Assembly (NCBI GenBank): GCA_030840645.1
Contig: JAVEEC010000139.1
Coordinates: 1 to 64,000, forward strand
Source: Frankiaceae bacterium
GTDB taxonomy: Bacteria > Actinomycetota > Actinomycetes > BP-191
DNA: 64,000 nucleotides
Direction of reading: 5' to 3'
The translations under genes and the position numbers were made by a program. How positions within the stretch are numbered: position 1 is the stretch's first letter; each line of letters opens with the position of its first letter. This document shows, one piece after another, positions 41,636 to 51,288 of the stretch. Under the pieces are notes generated by a model, which was not told the origin of the DNA, did not search any database, and saw only the letters and a list, made by a program, of their open reading frames with translations.

Positions 41636-42601
41636 GTGCCCCGCATCGTGATCGCGGACGACAGCCCGACGCTGCGCCGCATCGTGTCCTCGGTGCTCGT
41701 CGCCGCGGGTCACGAGGTGGTCCAGGCCGAGGACGGCGTGGACGCGGTGCAGACGGTGTTCCGCGAGCAGCCCGACGCCGTCGTGATGGACGTGCAGATG
41801 CCGCGCGTCTCCGGCTACGTCGCCACCCGGCTGCTGAAGGACGACTGGCAGACCGCGGACATCCCGATCGTGCTGCTCACGTCGCTGGACGCCGCTAGCG
41901 ACCGGTACTGGGGCACCAAGACCGGCGCCGACGGCTACCTCACCAAGGACTTCGAGGCGCCGGACCTGACCGGCGCGGTGGCGGCCGTCCTGGACCGCGC
42001 GACGGCGGCTCGCGGCGGGCGTCCGGCGGTGCGCGCCGACCCGGTCGAGCTGTCCGCCGACGACGTTCTCTCCAAGGTCTGCGACCTGCTGGACCGCAAG
42101 CTGTTCGAGACCTCCGTCGCCGCCGAGGTGACCGAGCTCGCGGCGACGACGCAGGGGTTCGACGACACCGTCCGCGGACTGCTCGACGTGGTGCGCAGGT
42201 TCGTGGACTTCCACCTCGCGGGCGTGCTGCTGTTCGAGGAGCGGCGCGCGTACGTCGGCGTCGGCCACGAGGCGAGCCAGGGGCACCTGGACGAGTTCGT
42301 GCAGCGCGCCGCGGACAGCGTCGCGAGCGCGGCCGGGGCGGCGTTCGAGGCGTCGTCGGTCCGGCTCCACGTCGTGGACCCGGGCGGGCGGCTCGGCGAC
42401 CCCGACGAGGGGCCGATGTCGACGTTCCTCTCGATGCCGCTGCGCGGCCACGGCGGGCGCGTGGTCGGCGTGCTGGCGCTGTCGTCGTCGTTGCAGAGCG
42501 CGTTCTCCGAGACGTCACTGTCCACGTTGAAGCTGCTGGAGGGGCCGACCGCGATCGTCGTCGACAACGCCCGGCGGTCGGTGGCCCCGCCCGTGCCGTG
42601 A
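41636..42601 (+). CDS. Response regulator with C-terminal GAF-like domain
   Basis: REC RIVIADDSPTLRRIVSSVLVAAGHEVVQAEDG...VMDVQMPRVSGY; C-terminal MSTFLSMPLRGHGGRVVGVLALSSS GAF-like. Confidence 0.88.
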   Translation: MPRIVIADDSPTLRRIVSSVLVAAGHEVVQAEDGVDAVQTVFREQPDAVVMDVQMPRVSGYVATRLLKDDWQTADIPIVLLTSLDAASDRYWGTKTGADGYLTKDFEAPDLTGAVAAVLDRATAARGGRPAVRADPVELSADDVLSKVCDLLDRKLFETSVAAEVTELAATTQGFDDTVRGLLDVVRRFVDFHLAGVLLFEERRAYVGVGHEASQGHLDEFVQRAADSVASAAGAAFEASSVRLHVVDPGGRLGDPDEGPMSTFLSMPLRGHGGRVVGVLALSSSLQSAFSETSLSTLKLLEGPTAIVVDNARRSVAPPVP

Positions 42602-43128
42602 ACCTCGACGACTACCGCAGGGTCGCCGGCCACTTCGCGACCGGCGTGACCGTCGTCACGACCTCCAGCGAGGGCCGGCACTGGGGCATGACGGCGAACT
42701 CGTTCACGTCCGTCTCGCTCGAACCCGTCCTCGTGCTGGTGGCGATCGAGCGGCGGGCGCGGTTCCACGACGCGGTCCTGGCCAGGGGGACGTTCGGTGT
42801 CAACGTCCTCGCCGCCGACCAGCAGGACCTGTCGCGCTGGTTCGCGACGCGCGGGCGGCCGCAGGACGACGGCGAGGTGGACCGCTGGCCGCACCGCATC
42901 GGGCCGGAGACCGGGTCGGTGCTGTTCGACGGCGCGCTCGCGACACTGGAGTGCCGGACGTACGCGACGTACCCGGGCGGTGACCACACGCTGGTCGTCG
43001 GCGAGGTCGTCGGGATGGCCGCGCCGCGGCCGGACGCCGAGCCGTTGCTGTTCTTCAAGGGGGTGTACCGCGCGATGGCGGCGGGCCCCGAGGACCCGTC
43101 CCCGTCGCTGGCGGACGGGTCGCCGTAA
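42598..43128 (+). CDS. Flavin reductase family protein
   Basis: DYRRVAGHFATGVTVVTTSSEGRHWGMTANSFTSVSLEPVLVLVAI. Confidence 0.92.
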   Translation: MNLDDYRRVAGHFATGVTVVTTSSEGRHWGMTANSFTSVSLEPVLVLVAIERRARFHDAVLARGTFGVNVLAADQQDLSRWFATRGRPQDDGEVDRWPHRIGPETGSVLFDGALATLECRTYATYPGGDHTLVVGEVVGMAAPRPDAEPLLFFKGVYRAMAAGPEDPSPSLADGSP

Positions 43129-44531
43129 TGGCGAGGACCAAGGTCGTCGCGACGCTCGGACCCGCGTCGCGCGACCGCGCCGTCCTCACCGCGATGATCG
43201 AGGCCGGAGTCACCGTCGTCCGGATCAACTGCTCGCACGGCCGCCGCGAGGACCACGTCGCCGACGTCGCGCTGGTGCGTTCGGTCGCCGAGGAGCTGGG
43301 CCGGCACGTCGCGATCCTCGTGGACCTGCAGGGGCCGAAGATGCGCGTCGGCACGCTGCCCGCGTCCGGTGTCGTCCTCGCCGGCGAGGTCACGCTGCGG
43401 GCGGGCAGCGACGCGACGTACGACGACGCGATCCCGGTGGCCTACGCGCACTTCGCCGACGACGTCCACCCCGGCGCCTGCGTGCTGCTCGACGACGGGC
43501 GGATCGAGCTGCGCGTGGTCGCGGTGACCGGCCGCGACGTGCGGGCCGCGGTCGTGCGCGGGGGCCGGCTGACGAGCAACAAGGGGGTCAACCTGCCGGG
43601 CGTCGCGGTGACGGCCCAGAGCCCGACGTTGAAGGACCTCCAGGACGCGGCCGCGATGGTCGAGGCGGGCGTCGACTACCTGGCGCTGTCGTTCGTGCGG
43701 TCCGCGGAGGACGTACGGCGGCTGCGTTCCGCGGTCGAGGGGCTCGGCTCGTCGGTGCCGATCGTGGCGAAGCTGGAGCGCCCCGAGGCGCTCGACCACC
43801 TCGGCTCGATCCTCGACGTCGCCGACGCGGTGATGGTGGCGCGCGGCGACCTCGGCGTGGAGATGGGGCCCGAACGCGTCCCCGTCCTGCAGAAGACCAT
43901 CATCGGCGCCGCGAACGCGCACGCCATCCCCGTCATCACCGCGACCGAGATGCTCGAGTCGATGGTGGACCAGACCCGGCCGACGCGGGCCGAGGCGTCG
44001 GACGTGGCGAACGCGGTGTTCGACGGCACGTCGGCCGTGATGCTCTCGGCGGAGACGGCGGTCGGGCACGACCCGGCGAACGTCGTCCGCTGGATGGTCC
44101 GCATCTGCGAGACGGCCGAGGCGGCGCCGCGCTTCGCGGTCCCGCCGCCGGACGTGCACGACGTCGTCGCTCCCGCGCACGCGGTCGCGCACAACGTCGT
44201 GCAGATGGTCCGCGACCTCGGTGCCGCGGCGGTCGTTGTGCACACGCAGACGGGTGCGTCGTCGCGGCTGGTGGCGTCGTTCCGGCCGGACGTGCCGGTC
44301 CTCGCGCTGTCACCGGTGGAGGCGACCGTACGGCTGGTGGGGCTGCACCGCGGCGTGCTGGGGGCGGTCGTGGCGCCCGTCGAGGACTCGGTGGGGCTGG
44401 TCGCGCAGGCCAACGCGGAGGTCGTTCGCGCGGGGCTCGCGAAGGAAGGCGACACCGTCGTCGTCGTGGCCGGCGCGCCCGGCCAGGTCGGCGGCACCAA
44501 CCAGCTGCTGGTCCACCGCGTGACGGAGTAG
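43128..44531 (+). CDS. pyk: Pyruvate kinase
   Basis: TKVVATLGPASRDRAVLTAMIEAGVTVVRINCSHG, MVARGDLGVEMGPERVPVLQK. Confidence 0.97.
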   Translation: MARTKVVATLGPASRDRAVLTAMIEAGVTVVRINCSHGRREDHVADVALVRSVAEELGRHVAILVDLQGPKMRVGTLPASGVVLAGEVTLRAGSDATYDDAIPVAYAHFADDVHPGACVLLDDGRIELRVVAVTGRDVRAAVVRGGRLTSNKGVNLPGVAVTAQSPTLKDLQDAAAMVEAGVDYLALSFVRSAEDVRRLRSAVEGLGSSVPIVAKLERPEALDHLGSILDVADAVMVARGDLGVEMGPERVPVLQKTIIGAANAHAIPVITATEMLESMVDQTRPTRAEASDVANAVFDGTSAVMLSAETAVGHDPANVVRWMVRICETAEAAPRFAVPPPDVHDVVAPAHAVAHNVVQMVRDLGAAAVVVHTQTGASSRLVASFRPDVPVLALSPVEATVRLVGLHRGVLGAVVAPVEDSVGLVAQANAEVVRAGLAKEGDTVVVVAGAPGQVGGTNQLLVHRVTE

Positions 44532-44548
44532 CGCTCGCGCCGGGCGGG

Positions 44549-45937
44549 TCAGGTCGCGGACCAGTCCTGGCCGGTCGCGGTGTCGCGGACGGTCACGCCG
44601 AGCGCGGCGAGGTCGTCGCGGAGGCGGTCGGCGGCGGCGAAGTCCTTCGCGGCCCGCGCCCGCTCGCGCTGGTCCAGCAGGTCGGCCGCGCCCGGCGGTA
44701 GGGCGGTGGGCGGCCTGCCGACGTCGCGGACCAGGTCGAGGCCGAGGGCGCGGTCGAACGCCGCGAACGTCTCGAACTTCGAGCCGTCCGGGATCGTGGT
44801 GTCGCGTTCGACGTCGCGGAGCACCTGCAGCGCCGCCGGGGTGTCGAGGTCGTCGTCCAGGGCGGCGCGGAAGCGGGCGTCGTAGCCCGCGCACGTCGGC
44901 TTCGACGGCGACTCGGCCCACTGGCGTACCCGGTCGCGCCACCGCGCGAGCGTCCGGTCGGCCGCCGCGATCTCGTCCCACGTCAGGTTGATCTGCGTGC
45001 GGTACCGCGAGCCGAGGAACGACAGCCGCACCGCCAACGGGTCGTGGCCGCGTTCGGCGACGTCGGACACGAGGACGACGTTGCCGGTGGACTTGGCCAT
45101 CTTGCGGCCCTCGAACAGCAGGTGCTCGCCGTGTACCCAGTGCCGGACGACCGGGTGGGCGACCGCCGCCTCGGACTGCGCGCGCTCGTCCTCGTGGTGT
45201 GGGAAGCGCAGGTCGATGCCGCCGGTGTGCACGTCGATGGTCTCGCCGAGCAACGCCAACGACATCGCCGAGCATTCGACGTGCCAGCCGGGAAAGCCTG
45301 CGCCCCAAGGGGTCTGCCAGGTCTGGGCGCGGTTCGGCCCGGCGCCCTTCCAGAGCGCCCAGTCGGCGTGGAACCGCTTCTGCGCGTGCACCTCGCCCTC
45401 GGTGCGGTGACCCGCGACGAGGGCGTCGAGGCGGTTGCCGGACAGCGCGCCGTACGACGGCCAGGACCGCGCGTCGAAGAACACCGAGCCGTCCGCCGTC
45501 GGGTACGCGTGCCCCTTGGCCACCAGACGTTCGATCAGCTCGACCATGGGCGCGATCCAGTCCGACGCCTTCGGCTCCTCGTCGGCCGGGCGGATGTTCA
45601 ACGCCGCCAGGTCCCGGTGGAACGCCGCCGTGTAGAACTCCGCGATCTCCTGTGTCGTCCGGCCCTCGCGCCGGGCCTGGGCCAGGACCTTGTCCTCGCC
45701 GGAGTCGTTGGTGTCGTCGACGAGGTGGCCGACGTCGGTGACGTTCTGCACGACGGTGACGGTCAGCTTGTGCAGCTCGGCGACCCGGCGGATCAGGTCC
45801 GTCAGGAGGAACGTCCGCATGTTGCCGACGTGCGCGTACCGGTACACGGTCGGGCCGCAGGCGTAGACCCTGAGCTCGCCCCGGCGCGCGGGGACCACAT
45901 CGACCACCCCGCGCGCCATCGTGTCGTGCAGCCGCAT
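44549..45937 (-). CDS. cysS: Cysteine--tRNA ligase
   Basis: VYACGPTVYRYAHVGNMRTFLLTDLIRR, GWHVECSAMSLALLGETIDVHTGGIDLRFPHHEDE, KMAKSTGN. Confidence 0.95.
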   Translation of the reverse strand: MRLHDTMARGVVDVVPARRGELRVYACGPTVYRYAHVGNMRTFLLTDLIRRVAELHKLTVTVVQNVTDVGHLVDDTNDSGEDKVLAQARREGRTTQEIAEFYTAAFHRDLAALNIRPADEEPKASDWIAPMVELIERLVAKGHAYPTADGSVFFDARSWPSYGALSGNRLDALVAGHRTEGEVHAQKRFHADWALWKGAGPNRAQTWQTPWGAGFPGWHVECSAMSLALLGETIDVHTGGIDLRFPHHEDERAQSEAAVAHPVVRHWVHGEHLLFEGRKMAKSTGNVVLVSDVAERGHDPLAVRLSFLGSRYRTQINLTWDEIAAADRTLARWRDRVRQWAESPSKPTCAGYDARFRAALDDDLDTPAALQVLRDVERDTTIPDGSKFETFAAFDRALGLDLVRDVGRPPTALPPGAADLLDQRERARAAKDFAAADRLRDDLAALGVTVRDTATGQDWSAT

Positions 45938-45959
45938 CACCGGCCCAGCCTAGGCCGGG

Positions 45960-46442
45960 TCAGGCGAGCGAACGGAGCAGGTCGTCCAGCAGGTCGAAGC
46001 TCCGGTCGACGCCGTGCTTCATGCCGGTCTCCGTCGCGGCGTCGCGCGCCTCCTTCGACGGGTACCGCATCGTCGTCGACGCGGTGGTGCGGCCGCCGTC
46101 CTCGGTGAGGACCATGGTGTTCAACGTCTCCGGCCAGTCGCCGCCCCAGCGCTCGGTGTTGACCAGGCGCTCCGGCCGCGCGACCTCGCGGTAGACGCCG
46201 GTCATCTCCATCTCGGCGCCGTCGTCGTTGCGCCAGACGAAGTGCCACGCGCCGCCCGGGCGCAGGTCGACCTCGCAGACCGGCATGGTCCAGCCCTCCG
46301 GCCCGAGCATCCACTGCGCGATGTGCTCCGGCTTGGTGAACGCGTCGAAGACCAGCCCGCGCGGCGCCTCGAAGACCCGCGTCATCACCAGCTCGGTGTC
46401 CGACGGGGTCGTGTACTCGGTGGTGCCTGTCTTACTCGCCAT
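45960..46442 (-). CDS. SRPBCC/AHSA1 family protein
   Basis: VFEAPRGLVFDAFTKPEHIAQWMLGPEGWTMPVCEVDLRPGGAWHFVW. Confidence 0.92.
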   Translation of the reverse strand: MASKTGTTEYTTPSDTELVMTRVFEAPRGLVFDAFTKPEHIAQWMLGPEGWTMPVCEVDLRPGGAWHFVWRNDDGAEMEMTGVYREVARPERLVNTERWGGDWPETLNTMVLTEDGGRTTASTTMRYPSKEARDAATETGMKHGVDRSFDLLDDLLRSLA

Positions 46443-46773
46443 CGTCCTTCTCCTTCGTGAGGTGGTGCAGGTACGTGTCCAGCCGGTCGTAGCTCGCGTC
46501 CCAGAACCGCCGGTAGCCCTCGGCCCACGTCGCGACCTCGGCCAGCGGGGTCGCGTCGAGCCGGCACGGCCGCCACTGGGCCTCGCGGCCGCGGGTGATG
46601 AGGCCGGCGCGTTCCAGGACCCGGAGGTGCTTGGAGACCGCGGGCCCGCTCATCGCGAACGGCGCCGCCAGCTCGCCGACCGTCGCCGGCCCCTCCGTGA
46701 GCCGGGCGAGGATCGCGCGGCGCGTGGGGTCCGCGAGAGCGGCGAACGTGACGCTCAACGGGTCCGTGGCCAT
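46432..46773 (-). CDS. ArsR family transcriptional regulator
   Basis: LADPTRRAILARLTEGPATVGELAAPFAMSGPAVSKHLRVLERAGLI. Confidence 0.94.
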   Translation of the reverse strand: MATDPLSVTFAALADPTRRAILARLTEGPATVGELAAPFAMSGPAVSKHLRVLERAGLITRGREAQWRPCRLDATPLAEVATWAEGYRRFWDASYDRLDTYLHHLTKEKDDGE

Positions 46774-46852
46774 CCCTGTACCTAACCGAGTGGTTATCTA
46801 ACTTCTCGGTTCTATACGGTGCGACCCAGCGCTGTCAAGGGCTCGTCGATTC

Positions 46853-46865
46853 GTTCTGTGCAGGA
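46853..46865 (+). repeat. Truncated copy D of the dispersed repeat (GTTCTGTGCAGGA)
   Basis: Exact 13-nt match to the left end of copies A (rev-comp) and B, with conserved TCG upstream of the GTTCTGTG. Confidence 0.5.
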
Positions 46866-46868
46866 CTG

Positions 46869-47654
46869 CTAGCTGAGCCGGGCGCGGCTCATCCGGGCGG
46901 CGCGGAGCGCGTGGTCGGCCGCCTCGGGGTCGACCGGCTCGACCGCCTCGGCGTAGGACTCCAGCTCGGCCGCGGCCGCGACGTAGTCGCCGAGCTGGAT
47001 CAGGATCTCGCCGCGTTCGCGGCGCAGGGCGGCGTCGTGCGAAGGGACCAGCATGGCCAGCTCGACGGCCCAGAGCCGGGTGCGCAGGTTCTTGCCGTGG
47101 CCGGTCGCACCGGCGCGGACGTTGGTGAGGACACGGGTGACGATCGCGGGAACGCTCCACGGCTCGTAGTCCGCGTCGGTCAGCGCGGCGCCGAGCCGGG
47201 CGGAGGTCTCGGCGCGCGAGACGAGGCGGCCGCCGTAGAACGGGTCGAGCAGCGTCCCGCCGACATCGACGAGGAAGTGCCCGGGGAGGCCGACGCCGGC
47301 GGCCGGCAGCCCGAGGCGCCAGGCGACCTCGAGGTAGACGACGGAGAGCAGGATCGGCAGGCCGCGGCGGCGGCGCAGGACCTCGTGCAGCAGCGAGGCG
47401 CGGAGGTCGCCGTAGTCGTCGCCGTACCCACGGAAGCCCGCCTCGTCGGCGAGCGCGCGCCGTAACACGGCGGGCGGGTCGCCCGCGGCCAGGTGCGGGC
47501 GACCCGCGTCGGCGAGCGCGTCCAGCGCGGCGAGCGACGCGGCGACGTCGAGGTCGGGGAGCACCTCCGCGCCGATCAGCAGGCAGGCGAGCGCGAGGTC
47601 GGGGGCGCCGGAGCGGATGTTCTCGGCGAACCTCCGCCGCGTCTCAGCGCTCAT
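46869..47654 (-). CDS. Transglutaminase-like / SirB1-type family protein
   Basis: LLHEVLRRRRGLPILLSVVYLEVAWRLGLPAAGVGLPGHFLVDV pattern. Confidence 0.82.
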   Translation of the reverse strand: MSAETRRRFAENIRSGAPDLALACLLIGAEVLPDLDVAASLAALDALADAGRPHLAAGDPPAVLRRALADEAGFRGYGDDYGDLRASLLHEVLRRRRGLPILLSVVYLEVAWRLGLPAAGVGLPGHFLVDVGGTLLDPFYGGRLVSRAETSARLGAALTDADYEPWSVPAIVTRVLTNVRAGATGHGKNLRTRLWAVELAMLVPSHDAALRRERGEILIQLGDYVAAAAELESYAEAVEPVDPEAADHALRAARMSRARLS

Positions 47655-47860
47655 CGTTGCGGCGCCGGGGGAACGACCTTGGCGGCGACGACGTCCGCCT
47701 CCGCGACGACCTCCAGCGAGCCGTCGCGGCGCCGTACCGCGAGCCCGTCCGCGTCCCACGCCACGAGGTCGCCTACGACGTCGCCCAGCCCCTCGCGACC
47801 GTCCCTCAGCACCCGCCGGACCGAGACGCGGGCGCCGATGTCGGCCGGGGTGACGGCCAC
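47651..47860 (-). CDS. Small conserved SH3-like protein (~69 aa)
   Basis: GTG start preceded by GGAGG; VAVTPADIGARVSVRRVLRDGREGLGDVVGDLVAWDADGLAVRRRDGSLEVVAEADVVAAK; stop overlaps downstream ATG. Confidence 0.6.
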   Translation of the reverse strand: MAVTPADIGARVSVRRVLRDGREGLGDVVGDLVAWDADGLAVRRRDGSLEVVAEADVVAAKVVPPAPQR

Positions 47861-47968
47861 GCGGTAGACGCCTCCGGCTGGAATGGCGCGCTCCTCGGGG
47901 TCGTGTGATGCAATGCGTCCTGCCGTCCCTGCGATACTAGGTGCGACCCGCGCTAGGAGGAGCCCAAC

Positions 47969-48283
47969 GTGACGTACACCATCGCCGAGCCGTGCGTCGA
48001 TGTGAAGGACAAGGCCTGCATCGAAGAGTGCCCGGTCGACTGCATCTACGAGGGCGTACGTTCGCTCTACATCCACCCCGACGAATGCGTGGACTGCGGC
48101 GCCTGCGAGCCGGTCTGCCCCGTCGAGGCGATCTTCTACGAGGACGACGTACCGCCGTCGTGGAAGGCCTACACCAAGGACAACAAGGACTTCTTCAACG
48201 ACCTCGGCTCGCCCGGCGGCGCGTCCAAGATCGGGCCGCAGGCGTTCGACGGCCCGCTCGTCGCGGCGCTGCCGGCCGAGTAG
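47969..48283 (+). CDS. fdxA: Ferredoxin (7Fe type)
   Basis: [21 protein letters not shown]...[20 protein letters not shown]. Confidence 0.96.
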   Translation: MTYTIAEPCVDVKDKACIEECPVDCIYEGVRSLYIHPDECVDCGACEPVCPVEAIFYEDDVPPSWKAYTKDNKDFFNDLGSPGGASKIGPQAFDGPLVAALPAE

Positions 48284-48302
48284 CACCGCGGCTCGCGGGG
48301 CG

Positions 48303-49406
48303 GTGAACTCGCTCGGGCGGGCCCCGCTCCCCGAGTTCCCGTGGGACCGGCTGGTGCCGTACGCGGAGCGCGCGCGGCGGCACGAGGACGGCATCGTCGA
48401 CCTCTCGGTCGGCACCCCGGTCGACCCGACGCCCGCTGTCGTGCAGGACGCGCTGCGCGAGGCCGCGGACGCGCCCGGGTACCCGTTGACCGCGGGTACG
48501 GTCGCGGTCCGCCAGGCCGCTACTGACTGGCTGCAACGCCGCCTCGGTGTCACGTGCCCCCCTGACCAGGTCCTCCCGACGGTCGGCAGCAAGGAGCTCG
48601 TGGCGCTGCTGCCGTCGTTGCTCGGCATCGGGGGGCGGGTGCTGTTCCCGGACCTGGCGTACCCGACGTACGACATCGGCGCGCGGCTCGCGGGCTGCGA
48701 GCCGGTGGCCGTGCGAACGGTCGACGGCCTGGTCGACGTCGACGCGCTCGACCCGGCCGGCGCGGTGCTGCTCTGGGTCAACTACCCCGCCAACCCGCAC
48801 GGCCGGGTCGCGCCCGCCGCGCACCTCGCCGACGTGGTCGCCTGGGGCCGCGCCCACGGCGTCCTCGTCGCGAGCGACGAGTGCTACGCGGAGTTCGGCT
48901 GGACCGGGCCGGTGACGTCCGCGCTCGCGCACGGCACCGACGGCGTGCTCGCCGTGCACTCGCTGTCGAAGCGGTCGAACCTCGCCGGGTACCGCGCCGG
49001 GTTCGTCGCGGGCGACGCGGCCGTCGTCGCCGCTCTCCTGGAGGTCCGTCGCCATGCCGGCCTGATCGTGCCGGCTCCGGTGCAGGCCGCGATGGTGGCC
49101 GCGCTACGCGACGACGCGCACGTCGAGGAGCAGCGGCACCGGTACTCCGAACGTCGCGCCCTGCTCCTGGCGGCGCTGGCGCATGCCGGCTGGCGGGTGG
49201 ACCACTCCGAGGGCGGGCTGTACCTGTGGGCCGCGCACCCGTCGTACGACTGCTGGCAGGCGGTCGGGCACCTGGCCGAGCGCGGGATACTCGTCGCCCC
49301 CGGCGCGTTCTACGGCGCCGCCGGGGCACGGCACGTCCGCATCGCCCTCACCGCGCCGACCGACCGGGTCGCCGCGGCCGCCCGACGCCTGGAGCACACC
49401 GCGTGA
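48303..49406 (+). CDS. dapC: Succinyldiaminopimelate transaminase
   Basis: Class I/II aminotransferase fold with [10 protein letters not shown] and [20 protein letters not shown]; next to fdxA and dapD. Confidence 0.92.
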   Translation: MNSLGRAPLPEFPWDRLVPYAERARRHEDGIVDLSVGTPVDPTPAVVQDALREAADAPGYPLTAGTVAVRQAATDWLQRRLGVTCPPDQVLPTVGSKELVALLPSLLGIGGRVLFPDLAYPTYDIGARLAGCEPVAVRTVDGLVDVDALDPAGAVLLWVNYPANPHGRVAPAAHLADVVAWGRAHGVLVASDECYAEFGWTGPVTSALAHGTDGVLAVHSLSKRSNLAGYRAGFVAGDAAVVAALLEVRRHAGLIVPAPVQAAMVAALRDDAHVEEQRHRYSERRALLLAALAHAGWRVDHSEGGLYLWAAHPSYDCWQAVGHLAERGILVAPGAFYGAAGARHVRIALTAPTDRVAAAARRLEHTA

Positions 49407-50215
49407 CCACCGAGACCGACATCGCCGCCCTCTGGGACCGCCGCGACAGCGTGACCGAGAACGACCTCCGGGGCCGCGTCCTCGTGACCGACGTCATCGA
49501 CCGGCTGGACCGCGGCGAGCTGCGGGTCGCCGAGGTCACGGAGTCCGGCGACGTCGTCGTGCACGAGTGGGTGCGGCAGGCGATCCTGCTGTCGTTCCGG
49601 CTGCTGCCGGTCGAGGAGGCGGCGGCCGGGCCGTTCGCGTACCGCGACCGCATCCCGGTGAAGACGACGTTCGACGGCGTGCGTGTCGTGCCGGGCGCGG
49701 TCGCGCGGTGGGGGTCGTACTGCGCGCCCGGCGTCGTGCTGATGCCGTCGTTCGTCAACATCGGCGGGTACGTCGGCGCCGACTCGATGGTCGACACGTG
49801 GGCGACGGTCGGGTCCTGCGCGCAGATCGGCCAGCGGGTCCACCTCTCCGGCGGCGTGGGTATCGGCGGCGTCCTCGAACCGCCCAACGCCGTCCCCGTC
49901 ATCGTCGAGGACGACGCGTTCGTCGGGTCGCGGTCGATGGTCGTAGACGGCGCGCGGGTCCGCCGTGGCGCGAAGCTCGGCGCCGGGTGCATCCTCACCG
50001 CGTCGACGCGGGTGTTCGACGCGGAGACGGGGGAGGAGCTGCCGCGCGGCGAGGCACCCGAACGCGCTGTTTGCGTGGGCTCGACGCGGGTGCGGTCGTT
50101 CCCTGGCGGCGACTTCGGGATGCCCTGCCTGCTGGTGCTGCGCTACCTCGACGGCACGGAGCACGACAAGCTCGCGCTGAACGACGTGCTGCGCAGGCAC
50201 GGGGTCGCGCAGTGA
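49403..50215 (+). CDS. dapD: 2,3,4,5-tetrahydropyridine-2,6-dicarboxylate N-succinyltransferase
   Basis: [62 protein letters not shown] hexapeptide repeats. Confidence 0.95.
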   Translation: MTTETDIAALWDRRDSVTENDLRGRVLVTDVIDRLDRGELRVAEVTESGDVVVHEWVRQAILLSFRLLPVEEAAAGPFAYRDRIPVKTTFDGVRVVPGAVARWGSYCAPGVVLMPSFVNIGGYVGADSMVDTWATVGSCAQIGQRVHLSGGVGIGGVLEPPNAVPVIVEDDAFVGSRSMVVDGARVRRGAKLGAGCILTASTRVFDAETGEELPRGEAPERAVCVGSTRVRSFPGGDFGMPCLLVLRYLDGTEHDKLALNDVLRRHGVAQ

Positions 50216-51267
50216 CGTTCGACGTCGCGCTGGACGCCGTGACGTTGACGGCGCAGATCGTCGACGTCGAGTCGGTGAGCGGCAACGAAGCGCTGCTCGC
50301 GGACCGGGTCGAGGCGACGCTGCGCGGCCTGCCGCACCTGGAGGTCGTGCGCGACGGCGACGCGGTCGTCGCGCGCACATCGCTCGGGCGCGACCGGCGG
50401 GTGCTGCTCGGCGGGCACCTGGACACCGTTCCCGTCGCGGGCAACCTGCCGTCGCGCCGCGACGGCGACCGGCTCTTCGGGTGCGGCACGTCGGACATGA
50501 AGTCCTCGCTCGCGGTGATGCTGCGGCTCGCGGCGGGGCTGGCCGAGCCGCGCTACGACGTGACGTACGTGTTCTACGACAACGAGGAGGTCGAGGCCGA
50601 GCGCAACGGCCTCGGCCGGCTCGCGCACTCGTACCGCGGCTGGCTCGACGCCGACCTCGCGATCCTCATGGAGCCGACCTGCGGCGCCGTCGAGGCCGGC
50701 TGCCAGGGGACGTTGCGCGCGATCGTCACGGTGCCGGGTGTCCGGGCGCACAGCGCGCGGTCGTGGCTCGGTACCAACGCGATCCACGCGGCGGGGGAGC
50801 TGCTCGCCCGGCTCGCCGCGTACGACGCCCGCCGGGTCGTCATCGACGGCTGCGAGTACCGCGAGGGGCTGAACGCCGTCGGCATCAGCGGCGGCGTCGC
50901 GGGCAACGTGGTGCCCGACAGGTGTGACGTGACGGTCAACTTCAGGTTCGCACCGGACCGGTCCGAGGCCGAGGCGGCGGCGCACGTCGCCGAGGTGCTG
51001 GCGCCGTACGACGTGACGATCGCGGACAGCGCGCCGGGCGCGCTGCCCGGGCTCGACCGCGACGTGTCGCGCGACTTCGTCGCGGCGGTCGGCACGGCCC
51101 CGGTGGCGAAGCTCGGCTGGACCGACGTGGCGCGGTTCGCGGCGCTCGGCATCGCGGCGTTGAACTACGGCCCCGGCGACCCGAACCTCGCCCACCGGTC
51201 CGACGAGTCGGTCGAGGTCGCGTTGATCCCGGCGTGCGAGGACGTGCTGCGTGCATACCTCGGCTGA
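50212..51267 (+). CDS. dapE: Succinyl-diaminopimelate desuccinylase
   Basis: [33 protein letters not shown]; overlaps dapD stop. Confidence 0.94.
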   Translation: MTFDVALDAVTLTAQIVDVESVSGNEALLADRVEATLRGLPHLEVVRDGDAVVARTSLGRDRRVLLGGHLDTVPVAGNLPSRRDGDRLFGCGTSDMKSSLAVMLRLAAGLAEPRYDVTYVFYDNEEVEAERNGLGRLAHSYRGWLDADLAILMEPTCGAVEAGCQGTLRAIVTVPGVRAHSARSWLGTNAIHAAGELLARLAAYDARRVVIDGCEYREGLNAVGISGGVAGNVVPDRCDVTVNFRFAPDRSEAEAAAHVAEVLAPYDVTIADSAPGALPGLDRDVSRDFVAAVGTAPVAKLGWTDVARFAALGIAALNYGPGDPNLAHRSDESVEVALIPACEDVLRAYLG

Positions 51268-51288
51268 TCCGCGGATACGGTGACGGGC

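Noticed and set aside
39542-42451. 969-aa minus-strand ORF antisense to cheA and the response regulator
   Set aside because: Off-frame high-GC artefact with RR/AGQ-rich composition and no motif.
45960-46773. ArsR-SRPBCC pair as a possible toxin-antitoxin or defence module
   Set aside because: ArsR plus AHSA1/SRPBCC pairs are a common, well-known arrangement.
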